Of a DNA stretch of 64,000 bases, positions 30,701-39,800 are shown piece after piece. Origin of the DNA: Acanthopleura granulata (Eukaryota > Mollusca > Polyplacophora > Chitonida > Chitonidae); contig JABBOT010000080.1 in NCBI GenBank assembly GCA_016165875.1, positions 3,875,205 to 3,939,204 of the forward strand. The letters run 5' to 3'. The notes below the pieces were generated by a model. The model saw nothing but the letters and a program-made list of their open reading frames with translations, was not told where the DNA came from and ran no database searches. Each line of letters starts with the position of its first letter. The first letter of the stretch is position 1. The translations under genes and the position numbers were made by a program.

Positions 30701-32176
30701 GCAGATATAGTTCATGTTTGGGAATAATACAGGATTGTTATCTACTCTGTGAAGTTTATATTTGCCTCTACTACAAACATCTTTAAACATAAATCCTTTT
30801 CGTCCTCAAAATCTTTATGAATTATGTTTCAAAATCATATTCTACGTGTGAAATTTATTGAGGATAGAGGGTAACTGAAGTGAACTTGTCAAAAAGCAAA
30901 TTAAGCACCTGCACCAACAAGTGCAGACAGTGAAGTCATCTAAAACAAAACCATAAAGTAAGATCTATCAGGACAGGCCAATGATCCCTTATGTCTGCCT
31001 GTACAGTATGAACTGGCAGAATTCCAACCTCAACTATTCACCATCACATATCCTTTCCCCAAGGGGAGATAATTTACGTCAGCTTATACTTGGTATACAG
31101 TATCAGACACCACTACAATGTCTCAGTTGGCTATATAAAATATTAAAGTGAAAAAATACTTTTTTTTCACACTTTACAAAATGTAGATATATGTACAAGT
31201 ATAAATCGCTTGAATTCTCCAATGAGCTTTACCTACTCTGGCATAAAAAGATGCTCCATGAATTTCAACATTATTTTAACAGGATATTTGGGATGGGAAA
31301 TAACGGTGATCATCAGGGAACTCACGATAGTCTTTGTTTTATTAACAAGAAAAAATAGCAAAAAAAGAAAAGGTAGTTCTGGATACAGTTTGCAAAGATC
31401 TTTCACTGATATTTTAATACATGTACCAACTTTGGGGATATTCTTTTAATTCACATGTAAACTACAGAACTACATGTCCACATAACTGGCTGATAGTGTA
31501 AAACAAATGTCTTAGAATGTCTTAAATAAGTTAGTTCCAAAATGTGTGTCAATATAAGAGAAAGTAAGCATGCCATATTTTACACCGGAAATATGTATAA
31601 ATCTGGGGCATGTGAAAAATTCATGCGTTTTCAAAGAGAAAAAAACTCATACAATCTCATACAACAAACTTCCATGCACACATTAATGTACTGTACATAT
31701 AAAATTTAGCTTAAATAGTACCCTACGTATATTATTCAGGTATTATTTGCATAAATGAAGTACATGGAAATGCATGTTTCTTACAGGTATAGATGCAGAG
31801 ATGCATAAATAATATAAACTTTAAGGCCATACTTAAAAATATGTTTGTTGGGTCTCACCCAACAGACCTTTCAAAAAAGGCCCCACTGAAAAGTTTTTAT
31901 AGGTATTTTGACAAAAGACTTTTTATTTTTTATTTTTCTCTCTATGTTAAGTTCTTTACAATCCCTATCTTTTTCAAGAGTCAGAAAAACATGACCAACC
32001 CTATTTTTTCGCATAGGGTCAGGTTACGCCCAATAGACATTTTATAAGGATGGCCTAACATCTTGAGGGATTGTAAGTTCATGTCAGGTAACATGAAGTC
32101 CCTGCCTATATGAACATGTATAAGTTCATGTATCGATCTCATTTTAAGCTCACCTGTACTGAATGAGGGTACTCAT
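6697..32176 (-). CDS. KCNAB: Voltage-gated potassium channel beta subunit (Kv-beta, aldo-keto reductase family 6), 14 exons
   Basis: The product is a cytosolic subunit that, in this family, forms a tetramer under the T1 domain of Kv1/Shaker channels and binds NADPH. The join is 32154-32176, 23871-23914, 18609-18646, 18056-18135, 14805-14849, 14243-14287, 13535-13578, 12874-12960, 10901-10986, 10337-10457, 9181-9275, 8615-8735, 7357-7445, 6697-6792, all minus strand with GT-AG introns. It totals 1014 nt, 337 residues plus TGA, with every phase matching. Relative to human KCNAB2, as I remember it, numbering is offset by 32. The AKR tetrad is D53, Y58, K86, N126. Cofactor-contact positions S156, R157, Q182, W211, S212, K222 and R232 are also present. 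The protein is close to family length but has a very short N-terminus and so no N-type inactivation ball in this form. KCNAB1/2/3 cannot be separated; an invertebrate single-copy orthologue (Hyperkinetic) is likely. Alternative first exons may lie upstream. Confidence 0.95.
7357..7445 (-). CDS. KCNAB: Kv-beta exon 13 (89 nt)
   Basis: Encodes residues 277-306 with [20 protein letters not shown] then [10 protein letters not shown], matching AWCLRNEG..LLGASNADQLMENI of the family. Acceptor ..TCTTAAG, donor GTCAGTCA. Confidence 0.95.
7576..7912 (+). mobile_element. tRNA-derived SINE, full-length plus, with inverted tail fragment at 7576-7655
   Basis: From about 7648 the plus copy has the head 'gtggctgagctggtcagca', the body 'gtgagttcaagtccagctca' (B-box-like), 'gtttcctcccaccataatgc', the tail 'gaaatattcttgagta' and an A-rich end. 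Just before it, 7576-7655 reads as the tail of the same element in the opposite orientation, making a head-to-head composite. It lies in the last-but-one Kv-beta intron region. Confidence 0.72.
8615..8735 (-). CDS. KCNAB: Kv-beta exon 12 (121 nt)
   Basis: Encodes residues 237-276: [20 protein letters not shown], then [20 protein letters not shown]. Acceptor ..GTTGAAG, donor GTAAGACA. Confidence 0.96.
9181..9275 (-). CDS. KCNAB: Kv-beta exon 11 (95 nt), NADPH-binding loop
   Basis: Encodes residues 205-236 with [20 protein letters not shown]. This is the loop that closes over the NADPH pyrophosphate in AKR6 proteins. Acceptor ..ACTGTAG, donor GTAAGGC. Confidence 0.96.
10027..10225 (+). repeat. 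Dispersed repeat family R1, copy 2
   Basis: Starts 'ctaatttttctaatttttag', includes 'ttagatggactaactgtgta', 'gaaactgtgtattcctgttg' and 'atattggctaaaatgggcag', shared in order with copy 3. Within a Kv-beta intron. Confidence 0.6.
10337..10457 (-). CDS. KCNAB: Kv-beta exon 10 (121 nt)
   Basis: Encodes residues 165-204: [20 protein letters not shown], then [21 protein letters not shown]182 is conserved. Where vertebrate proteins have P-P-I-C-E, this one has P-P-I-A-E. Acceptor ..GTATTTAG, donor GTACGG. Confidence 0.96.
10901..10986 (-). CDS. KCNAB: Kv-beta exon 9 (86 nt)
   Basis: Encodes residues 136-164 with [16 protein letters not shown]156 and R157 are cofactor-contact positions in Kv-beta. 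Acceptor ..TTTTGACAG, donor GTGAGAC. Confidence 0.96.
12030..12351 (+). repeat. 22-bp tandem array
   Basis: About 14-15 copies of 'tctagattctccatgacaca' plus 'ag', with c/t and a/c variants alternating in blocks, which points to higher-order duplication. In the Kv-beta intron between exons 8 and 9. Confidence 0.92.
12874..12960 (-). CDS. KCNAB: Kv-beta exon 8 (87 nt), catalytic Asn
   Basis: Encodes residues 107-135 with [19 protein letters not shown] then [10 protein letters not shown] across the junction. N126 is the substrate-pocket Asn of the AKR fold. Acceptor ..GCCTAG, donor GTAAGAGC. Confidence 0.96.
13535..13578 (-). CDS. KCNAB: Kv-beta exon 7 (44 nt)
   Basis: Encodes [14 protein letters not shown] plus one base of Gly, matching the family segment [15 protein letters not shown] almost exactly. 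Acceptor ..TTTGCAG, donor GTATTTAT. Confidence 0.96.
14243..14287 (-). CDS. KCNAB: Kv-beta exon 6 (45 nt), catalytic Lys
   Basis: Encodes [15 protein letters not shown]86 is the AKR catalytic lysine in the S-T-K-I-Y-W-G-G segment. Acceptor ..TTGTTTCAG, donor GTGAGTT. Confidence 0.95.
14415..14671 (-). mobile_element. SINE copy, minus orientation
   Basis: Begins on the plus strand with 'tttatttatttatgtattgt' (tail) and ends near 'catgctaaccccctcgatca' (A-box side). It lies in the Kv-beta intron between exons 5 and 6. The copy is diverged: the tail motif 'gaatgtattatttataagac' departs from consensus. Confidence 0.65.
14805..14849 (-). CDS. KCNAB: Kv-beta exon 5 (45 nt)
   Basis: Encodes [14 protein letters not shown] and the first two bases of Arg77, matching the helix after the catalytic Tyr in Kv-beta. 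Acceptor ..TTTTTCAG; the donor GTTGGT is weaker than the others in the gene. Confidence 0.93.
16925..17828 (+). repeat. 76-bp tandem array
   Basis: About 12 copies of a unit starting 'ctgacactgaaggccagggt' and containing 'ggggtctagtgggattaccc' and 'cacctgtcaatcacctgatg'. Several units lack 6 bp ('cactga'). In the Kv-beta intron between exons 4 and 5, ending about 230 bp before exon 4. Confidence 0.93.
18056..18135 (-). CDS. KCNAB: Kv-beta exon 4 (80 nt), catalytic Asp and Tyr
   Basis: Encodes residues 36-61, including [12 protein letters not shown]53 and Y58 correspond to the AKR catalytic Asp and Tyr. Acceptor ..CTTCCACAG, donor GTAAGTG, ending in phase 2 inside Lys62. Confidence 0.96.
18609..18646 (-). 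CDS. KCNAB: Kv-beta exon 3 (38 nt)
   Basis: Encodes the completed Gly then [12 protein letters not shown] (human TWVTFGGQITDE). Acceptor ..TTTACAG, donor GTAAGGCA. Gly to Ala at residue 30 is the only change in the segment. Confidence 0.94.
19365..19570 (+). repeat. Dispersed repeat family R2, copy 1
   Basis: Shares 'gccaatccaaccaatg', 'aaaatgtgca', 'tctttcata' and 'gaaattagggtaca' in order with the region at 25655-25842. Non-coding, in a Kv-beta intron. Confidence 0.6.
21783..22018 (+). repeat. 49-bp tandem array, about 5 copies
   Basis: Unit 'catacagttatgtgtggttt', 'gatgtccatttatgttaaca', 'tataccaat'. The third copy is a few bases shorter. In Kv-beta intron 2. Confidence 0.9.
22582..23742 (+). 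repeat. Composite 50-bp / 26-bp tandem array
   Basis: The left half repeats a 50-bp unit ('catggtcatcttcactgtga', 'catgcatatgtctaatggtc', 'agtccgtcat'). The right half repeats a 26-bp derivative ('catcatatgtctaatggtca', 'gtccct') with 32-bp intermediates. It ends about 130 bp from Kv-beta exon 2. Confidence 0.94.
23871..23914 (-). CDS. KCNAB: Kv-beta exon 2 (44 nt)
   Basis: Encodes [15 protein letters not shown], the first beta strand of the AKR barrel and near-identical to vertebrate Kv-beta. It is flanked by acceptor ..TTGACAG and donor GTAAGTGG. The 44-nt length matches the vertebrate exon as I remember it. A 1.16-kb minisatellite begins only about 130 bp downstream in the intron. Confidence 0.93.
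24462..24745 (-). mobile_element. SINE copy, minus orientation, near full length
   Basis: Plus strand starts with (ttta)n then 'gattggtgttttgccaatca' and ends in 'tagcacgctaaccgactgag', the reverse of a tRNA-like A box. It lies in Kv-beta intron 1, about 550 bp upstream of exon 2. Confidence 0.72.
25655..25842 (+). repeat. Dispersed repeat family R2, copy 2
   Basis: Same order of shared words as at 19365-19570, including 'ggccaatccaaccaatggag' and 'gaggaattagggtacatgaa'. Moderately diverged from copy 1. Confidence 0.6.
26020..26480 (+). repeat. Degenerate tandem array, about 40-bp unit
   Basis: Repeats of 'gctggataaatcactgagag' followed by 'aacctgtcctaggaatat' or 'tccttcaaacag', about 11 copies with much drift. 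In Kv-beta intron 1. Confidence 0.82.
27430..27800 (+). repeat. Degenerate 'cagttcttccaa' repeats
   Basis: Irregular repeats of 'caaattgcagttcttcca'-type words with variable spacing. Probably an old decayed minisatellite in Kv-beta intron 1. Confidence 0.5.
27893..28129 (+). repeat. 79-bp tandem array, 3 copies
   Basis: Copies begin at 27893, 27972 and 28051 with 'tgcctttcagacagccagac'. They are nearly identical; the third differs at a few positions ('aatactaatt'). Confidence 0.93.
28195..28392 (+). repeat. Dispersed repeat family R1, copy 3
   Basis: Shares 'tttttagaacagat', 'cagatggactaacca', 'gaaaccctgcattcctg' and 'tatattggctaaaatgagca' with copy 2 and ends 'aaaaaaaattagaag', the reverse of the copy 1 start. 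It behaves like a short non-autonomous DNA element with about 15-bp inverted ends. Confidence 0.6.
28761..29040 (+). repeat. 70-bp tandem array, 4 almost identical copies
   Basis: Copies start at 28761, 28831, 28901 and 28971, each 'gaacacaagtcaatgatggt'... ending 'ggagatatactgtacactat'; only the last base pattern of copy 4 differs ('cagtat'). In Kv-beta intron 1. Confidence 0.95.
32154..32176 (-). CDS. KCNAB: Kv-beta exon 1, start codon and residues 1-7
   Basis: On the minus strand, ATG at 32176-32174 opens MSTLIQY plus two bases of Arg, then donor GTGAGC. The phase exactly completes the Arg before [10 protein letters not shown] in exon 2, and Q-Y-R before NLG resembles the F-Y-R found in vertebrate Kv-beta. 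No in-frame stop is seen for about 60 bp upstream of the ATG, so the true start could be further upstream or the exon could be one of several alternative first exons. Confidence 0.6.
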
Positions 32177-33016
32177 GTTGACAGGTGTTAGCAGCAGTAT
32201 CCAGAAGCCAATGGATCTGTTCGCAGATTCCTGGATCTGCAGAGCTTGTCTTACCAGATGTGCAGCAATGACATGCAATCCTGGGAGCCAAGACTTGAGT
32301 GGAAGATTTTCCCTATTTGCCCTCAATCATATTACCTGGGACAAAAATTGAAAAGCATATACTGACTTATACATCTGAAAGAATGTCTTTTGCAAGAATA
32401 AATGAAGTTGGAGACAGACACATCTCTTCGGACATAAAAGCATATAGGTACATCTACAAAAGGTGAATATGTTCATTATCTTTGCATTAATAACATTTGG
32501 GTTATTATATTAAATGTAAACTAGATACGCCATAAATTCATCATATGTAAATGATGCGCTACTTCCATGTATATTCCTCTCAGATTGCAGCAAAAATATC
32601 TTCACATTCTAATTAATTCTTAATTATCAAGCTCACCATGCTTACAAATACACGTTCAACCAGCACAGCTTCAGATGAGAAAGCTGATGATCAGTAATCT
32701 ATAATTTATTATGTAATAAATTAAATACCCTAGGCTAACAGCACCACCTGGCAGACTTACTTGTCACAAGAGCAGACCTGCACACATCCAGGACAAAAGA
32801 TGAGCTGAAATGTGTTGTATACACATGTTCGTGAACTGTCGCGGAATACCACTCATGTACATAACAGGCTAATGGTTACCCGCATAGAATCATTACTAAC
32901 GAATAAAGTGACCAGCAATGACCATCAGTCTCAGATCAATGAGCATACATGTAGACACACTTATTGTGCTCTACAGTCAGCTGGTGTGACCAGGGTATTG
33001 TCATGCTATTAATCTG

Positions 33017-33052
33017 GGGGGTGGGTGGGGGGTGTATGAGGGGTGGGGGATG
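33017..33052 (+). other. G-rich tract, possible quadruplex
   Basis: Several runs of G (ggggggtgggtggggggt, then ggggtggggga) spaced by one to seven bases, enough for a four-run quadruplex. Confidence 0.6.
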
Positions 33053-33215
33053 TAAAGTCAGATAACTGGATATGTAGCTGGGGGTGTCAAGGGAAGAAAT
33101 TCCTGCCTGGTATTCTACCAACTACCCTTGGATAATACAATGTACACTATTAAACATTAAAATGATCAATCAAAACCAACTCATGCATGTATCCAGTACC
33201 CAGAATGGTCAGATA

Positions 33216-33263
33216 TGGGGTGGGGGTGGGGGTGGGTGTGGGTTGGGGGGGGGGCAGGGGAGT
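33216..33263 (+). other. Second G-rich tract, possible quadruplex
   Basis: 'tggggtgggggtgggggtgg' then 'gtgtgggttgggggggggg' gives at least six G runs with one- to two-base loops, a strong quadruplex-forming pattern. Confidence 0.75.
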
Positions 33264-35559
33264 TACTTGTATGTAGCTCACAAACAGTTCTGTCTACAAT
33301 ATTTGACTTCTTTCGCTCACACACAGTATGTTTCTTTGTGGCCTGGTGGAATTCAACAAGGTCACTGAGTTTTAAGTCCAGCTCATTGACTAGCATGAAA
33401 CGTTGCTGTTCTGTCCAGACTCCGACCTAACTGTACCAAGCATGAAACACTCTTGTCAACTGAGATTGTGGTAAATTGCTAGGGCTGTGTTTGTAACTTA
33501 AGTATATATATATATATCAATTTACAACATGAAATGGTCAAGAAACTATCTTCATAACACAATGTTCTGGAAATACTTTGTAGTGTTGTTCGCCATGTAC
33601 TTGTTATAATTAAAACATAACATTAAAACAATGTGTTGTCCCTATGTTAATACATGTTACATGACAGACAAATCAGAACATTTATGTCACAGCTTATAAA
33701 CAGCTTATATATCCTAGCTCTCTGATTGGTCAATCTCTCAAAAGCTTAAAAGCTTGGGCACCTTCAGATCCCCAGTCAGCAGCACAATACTCCACACTTC
33801 AAAGGTAGATGATTCAGCAATAAATTCACATAATTTCAAAGTTTTTAACATTCAAGAGAGCATTTTTTTATCTTTTTAATGAACAGTACCTCAGTCATTA
33901 GCTATCTTTTAAACAAATTCTGATTGCGATGTCTTAACGAAGTTTTGACATTAAATTCAACGCACAAATTCAACGAAAAGAGGGCGGGCCATGTTTCGAT
34001 GTTTAACACCACCACCACAACAATAACATTTGCACCCACCTATAAAGCAGTGCAGTTTTGCGGCAACTGACCACCGATTACAACTGTAAACTTGCTTGTC
34101 AACCAGCTGAGCTCTCTTTTACGCCTCTTTTGCCCGATCCTGTTACGAGCCAGCCATAAGTCCTTATCTTACGTGTGTCATCAGCCACGTTTGTTCACAT
34201 ATGAAGTTTACTGAGTGCTGTGTGCATGCTCTAGTTCCACTAAACTGACAGCCCCTGATTTAAATATTCTGGCAAAGTTTTCAGTTGTTTCTGTTTTTGT
34301 TATTTTTAAACATTCACTTAACGTGTGGAAAGATACTTGCTAATGACGACAGATGACCTCACAGAGTTATATTCAACATCTCGATAGCTGGGCCCCATAT
34401 TAGGGCGAACCTATACACATACAAATAGATTAATTTTTGTGTGTCATCCGTGGTTGAGAATGACACATAAAGGTGCCAATTTCACGTGTAAAGCTAATAA
34501 AGACTGCCGGTTTTATGTGGGTTACCTGTGGAGCGCGGTGTAGTGTATTTTAACCGCAGTGGGATTAATGAAAAGCTGGTAACTTTTACTCCTTGATAAA
34601 AATACCTAAAACTCATGTCATTCTGTAATAACACTAAAATACCTAATATTTGGCCGACCATGTCCCCTTTAAATAAATTCTGACAATGAACAGACTTCAT
34701 AATGTGTGGCCATTCTCAAAATCCTGACAGTAAAATTAGGCATCTTATACATGATGTGTAAATGTACATTTAGTATCATATGGGATGCTGGGTCACATTC
34801 TACAAACAGGACATAAGTTATGTCAGATGTAACTTTCATGATGACACGTTTCACCCTCTTCATAAAATCTGCCCCTGGACTGCTGATTCAGAGTGAGGCT
34901 TATCTCTGCTTTATTCTAATCATAAAACCAATTAGAACATTTAACGTAATCATAAATTGCACACGTGGTAAACGGTTTGTGCATACCCTGAAGATAGCTG
35001 TCAGCAGCTACTGAAGTCAGAAGTGGAAGGCTGGCTGAAGCTTTGCCAAAATAACCATTGGAAGGCCTCTGGTACAGTATGTGCTGTATCAACAGAGAAG
35101 CTATTAATAAACAGGTAACAAATATACCTGCACATGTACCTTGTATATCGGGTACTGTTTAAGTTATTTACATATACAGTATAGTACCCACAATGTATGG
35201 GTTTGACACACTTGTGCCTTATGTAACCCGAAAACCTGAGCTTGAAACTGATTTTTCAGGTGTTGTCAGGACCATTGTGCTACAAATCTCACACCTGCCT
35301 TATACATGTAGCTGGAGTCCTCCAAAAGTTAATTTAGTACTGACCATACAAAACATCTGTTCAGAGAAATCCAGCAGCTCACCCTTAAAGTGCCACTCTG
35401 GTCAGAATACAAATTGCGTAGAAATATCTCAATGATATGAAAGAAATCCTACGGAGTAAGCCTAACACCAAGTTTCAAAAGGGTTTTGACGAATAACACT
35501 AATTAACCCACATAACTGAAGATTCCTTCGGCTGTGTCTGTAAAATTTTCCTGATGTGA

Positions 35560-35935
35560 CATGATAATATTCCTTGTATGATGTGGAATCAGGCAGATGT
35601 GGCGTTCAGTAAGGCATTTATGCTGGAATGACGTCAAGAGCGTTTCAAAGAGCAGCGTTATTTGTGGATACACGTCAGCGATTGATGATGTCACGTGTTT
35701 GCGTTGCTGACATCACACCAGGCAAAGTGGAAGGGACAGAAATACTTTGTTTCCTCATACTGTGACAAAACTTACAATATCGGTTTTAATAGGCTGCATT
35801 ATTTTCACGATTTAGGAAAGCAATTCAGATTATCCCAGTCTTTATCAATTCGCCTTGCTTTTCAGACACAGATGTTTTGACACCAAAGTAGCTCTAGAAG
35901 AGATTTCTTTTCAAATTGCAGCCTATGTTGACAGG
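35560..35935 (+). repeat. Dispersed repeat family R3, copy 1
   Basis: 'acatcacaccaggcaaagtg', 'ggaaagcaattcagattatc' and 'cacagatgttttgacaccaa' recur in order at 50640-50860. The upstream part with 'gcatttatgctggaatgacg' recurs reversed at 49600-49790. Non-coding, between the genes. Confidence 0.6.
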
Positions 35936-38754
35936 GTCAGGCCTGCACCATTGCAACTTTCCCCCACACTCACACTATCTTGCTTTATTTCATAAAAGTG
36001 AGCTAACATAATTGTTAATAAAATGGGGAATTTAATTTTTTCCTTTTTTTCACGTTTACCTCAGTAACAAAACACAAATGGCCCCAAGATAATAGCCTGA
36101 TGACCTCAACATCTTAATGAATGACACCTGAATGGCAGTGAAAATTTACATTCTCATATTGGGGAGTGTTTACATGTAGTAACATAAACGTGAAGAGCTG
36201 TACGTGAGCCTGTCCGTATTCTTCCATACAAAATGAAATCCAAATTTATACACAGCAGAGCACCACTGCTTCTAAACGAAGACCTATTTAGATCGATCTG
36301 CCACACAAGAAATGATGTAATTATTGTGGTGAGGCACATGGGTCAAATTTCGCTACAGTTCCTTTTTAAATTGTTCCTTCTGAGGAGACGGTAAGCTAAT
36401 CAGTGAGCTCCACAGGCCAACTGAGCAGAGCAGTAAGCTCCGTGTGCACCCTGTATAGCAAGGCCTCCCTAGGTCCTCAGCAGAATCAATTTTCTTACAC
36501 ATGGTACACATAACTGGCAAAAACAGCACAGAAAGATTTATATTGTTCGGTTTCCCAGAGACGCCAGCTAACTCAGGCTGCCTCAAGAGAAACACACATA
36601 ATTGGAGGTGATTAAATGTCATCCAAACCGGCTTCACGAATGCTGTTCTGCTTCTGTGCAGGGAGAATGGTGTAATTACATGTGCATCATAACAACCGCT
36701 CCACTTGCAGCACTGCAATCAGTATTACCAATTTGACCAATACAGCCACAGTTCGTACCATGATACATACATATCATTTATACACATCCATACATTATCA
36801 GAATCAAGAAAAATTGTCCCAAATATCACCCAAAGCCATATTCATGTCAGTGTACATATCTATTCTTAACTCAATGAACATTACATGAACCTAATTAACA
36901 CTAAGCAATGAAAGAAAATTTCCCAGTGCTTACCGTTCTGTAGAATGATCTAATGACTGCCAGAGCCAGGTCATGAATGACAGTCCCGTAATTTACGTAT
37001 TTCAACTTTGTAGACTCCTGGAATAGTCTTATAGTGTACACTAGATGTGTAAAGAATATAGACTACACACACAGATACAGGCACACCAAAGGATGCTACT
37101 GGTCGCCCTACAAACAGTGGAGTCCAATTTCAGTTGACCCTATCCCAGTTCACATGGGCCATGCTCATCTCTTCAAAACAGGGTTGAATGGTTGGCTTCT
37201 CAGAGCCACTGTACCATGGTCATGTACGCCAGTCTTAGCTCAAGGGGATGAAGGCACATCTACAGACTTGCACAGAAAATTGATTGATTTAAGTATTGAA
37301 CCATACCAGCCTTGCGCCTAGATTAGACAGTATCTACATGTACTGGCTCTGCTCTATTATACACACAATGACAGGGCAAGCCAGGCATGGCTACATAATA
37401 CATGTGCAGGGGGGAAAATCTATAAGGTTGAAGGGAGAACCAGTCTGTCATATAATCAGGATATTCATACAGTCAAATGATACTATTAAAGGTAGAGGAA
37501 AAAAACCCATGAAAAAGTCCCATGAGAATCAACCTTAATTCTTCACACACAGACATAAATTCTCTGAAATGACATCTACGTGTAGGCACATATGACTCTT
37601 GTAAAATCATATGTAATGCCAGAGGATACTGAAAGGTTAATCACCAGTATTGAAATATTTACATGTATGTTGTTTTTATTACCGTCAAAGTTTTATAACA
37701 AGAAAAACGAATATGTGTACATGCATCAGAAAATAAAAATACATGTAATTCAAAAGCGCTTGATATCTGTGATGGTTGACAACGGCTTAGGAGGCAATGT
37801 TTTATTTGCTTTTCTGTCCAAATGGTGTTGATGCAATATCAATATTTCAAGTCCCAGACTCAAGGTTAGTTATCAGTGTGAAGGAAAACAGGTGGCCTGT
37901 TCTGACTGGCTGCAAATCCATTAGAACAAATTAGAACAGAACAGTGATTTCGGGAAAACAAAAAACATCTACAGTGTTAAATGTTAATTCAATGAGAGTT
38001 GTTTTTTTCTCTCTTCAAACATTTGTTATTTGGGCTTTCTTGTACCATTGTTATTTTACGCATTTTTTAGGCAGTTCTAATTTTGGAGGCAATATAGGGT
38101 ACGTATACTGAAATGAGGCCCTGCGGGGATGAGTACAAGTTTATACTATTACTGGTGCATGTATGTAGCCTACACATGCAAGTATCTCTCACTGATGGAT
38201 GTGTACAAGTTTCTAAACAAGCACTGCCAGAGTTGGAAAGCCTCTCATTGTGTACAGTTGTATTTCAGAATGAAACTTTCACAGAATAAAATGGTCAAAA
38301 ACTGATACACTTAAGTTCTTCAGGTGTACGAGCTCACATTATGTTCCATATTTATACTTTGTTTTTTGGCCTTCCAACTGATTAACAACTTAAGAATCAA
38401 CTGAAATGTGATGTTAACTGCTCTGTATAATACTTACAATAAAATGTAAATTGTTTCACTTTTTTTATTCTTTCAAAAAAATCAAACAAATGGGTGTGCA
38501 AAAATTCATTGATAACTTATCCATTGATGTGTACATAATTATCTATTACTGATACTCATACATGTGCATGGATGTGTAGGGCTTAGCCTACAGATGTTCA
38601 TCAATTATTTACGCATGGATGCACATGGTTATAATTGGTGCATGGATGTGTGCATGTATATGTATATGTATACGTACATTAATAAACTGGTGTACGCTTC
38701 ATATAGATTTATTACTGGTACACATGTATGTAGCAGGTTTACAATTTAACCATA

Positions 38755-38945
38755 TGATTTATTTATTTATTTATTTATATGATTGATGTTTAACGTCATA
38801 CTAAAAAACATTTCACTTATACAATGACGGATGACTATGGTGGGAAAAAATCGAGAAAGGCCTGCGGGAAAATCCAAACCCAAGGCCATCCGCAGATTGC
38901 TGGCAGGCTTTCCTATGTACCCATGTGCTTGAAGTGGGTTTAACA
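38755..38945 (-). mobile_element. SINE copy, minus orientation, truncated head
   Basis: Plus strand shows (ttta)n, 'gattgatgtttaacgtcata', 'catttcacttatacaatgac' and 'ggccatccgcagattgctgg', the reverse of the family body, and then loses similarity. It lies between the two genes. Confidence 0.65.
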
Positions 38946-39627
38946 GACAAGACTAAAAAAATCCTTATCTTGCCAATGCCACTTCCATCAAATAAATATT
39001 CAATCCAGAACTTAAATTTATGCACAGAAAGATTTATTGTTGCCACTATAGAAAAATGAAAGAACTGGGTTTACAATCTTTTCTTCTCCCATGGGAATGA
39101 AATTAAATGTTACATTTGTTAACATCGATTCTAATTTTCATGTCATTTTTTCCACAACAGTAAATAAGCTTGGTGTAGAATGAGATGACATTTTGTTTAG
39201 ATTTGATCTGGATAACTGATGAGAGTTTAACGCTCTGCTCAAAATTTTTTTCACTAAAATGAAGGCGGTCAGGCTTAGGTGTGGAGAGAATCGAATGAAT
39301 GAATGAGTATGGCTTAGTGTCTCGTTGGCAATATCTCAGCCATATCGTGGTGAAAACACGTATAAAACCAGGAAACCGTTAAGGAGGGAATTGAAATGGC
39401 TGTAGTAAACCATGGCCCTTCGAGAGGTATCTCTTGACTTAGCATCACATAACTCGAAAGTCAAAAAGCAACAGTTGGTTTCATACGCATGACATCACGG
39501 TCAAGGGCCTCATAGTTACAACAATCCTATGCTTTAACCATCTGATCCAGCTAGGCCCCCATCTCCTTTGGGGGAGTTTAAGGTCATCTCCTGACCTCCT
39601 GGGTTCCCACACATGTACATGGTACAT

Positions 39628-39800
39628 ATGTTGGTGACTGGTGTTTAACGCCATAATAAAGAATATTTCATTTAATATAGAGGTCATATGTTTCACGGGA
39701 GACAAAGAGGAGAATGCCTGGAGTAAACCACTGCCCTTTGGCCAACAGCTTTTCCCACAAGTGAGGCAGAGCATGCTGTCAGAATGTGTGTGTCATATTG
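39628..39800 (-). mobile_element. Diverged SINE tail, minus orientation
   Basis: 'gactggtgtttaacgccata' and 'gaatatttcatttaatatag' are the reverse of the family tail. The body is poorly conserved. Confidence 0.45.

Noticed and set aside
36353..36718. 121-residue minus-strand frame that could be a Kv-beta first exon
   Set aside because: It ends in a stop rather than a donor in the needed phase 2, and shows no similarity to known Kv-beta N-termini.
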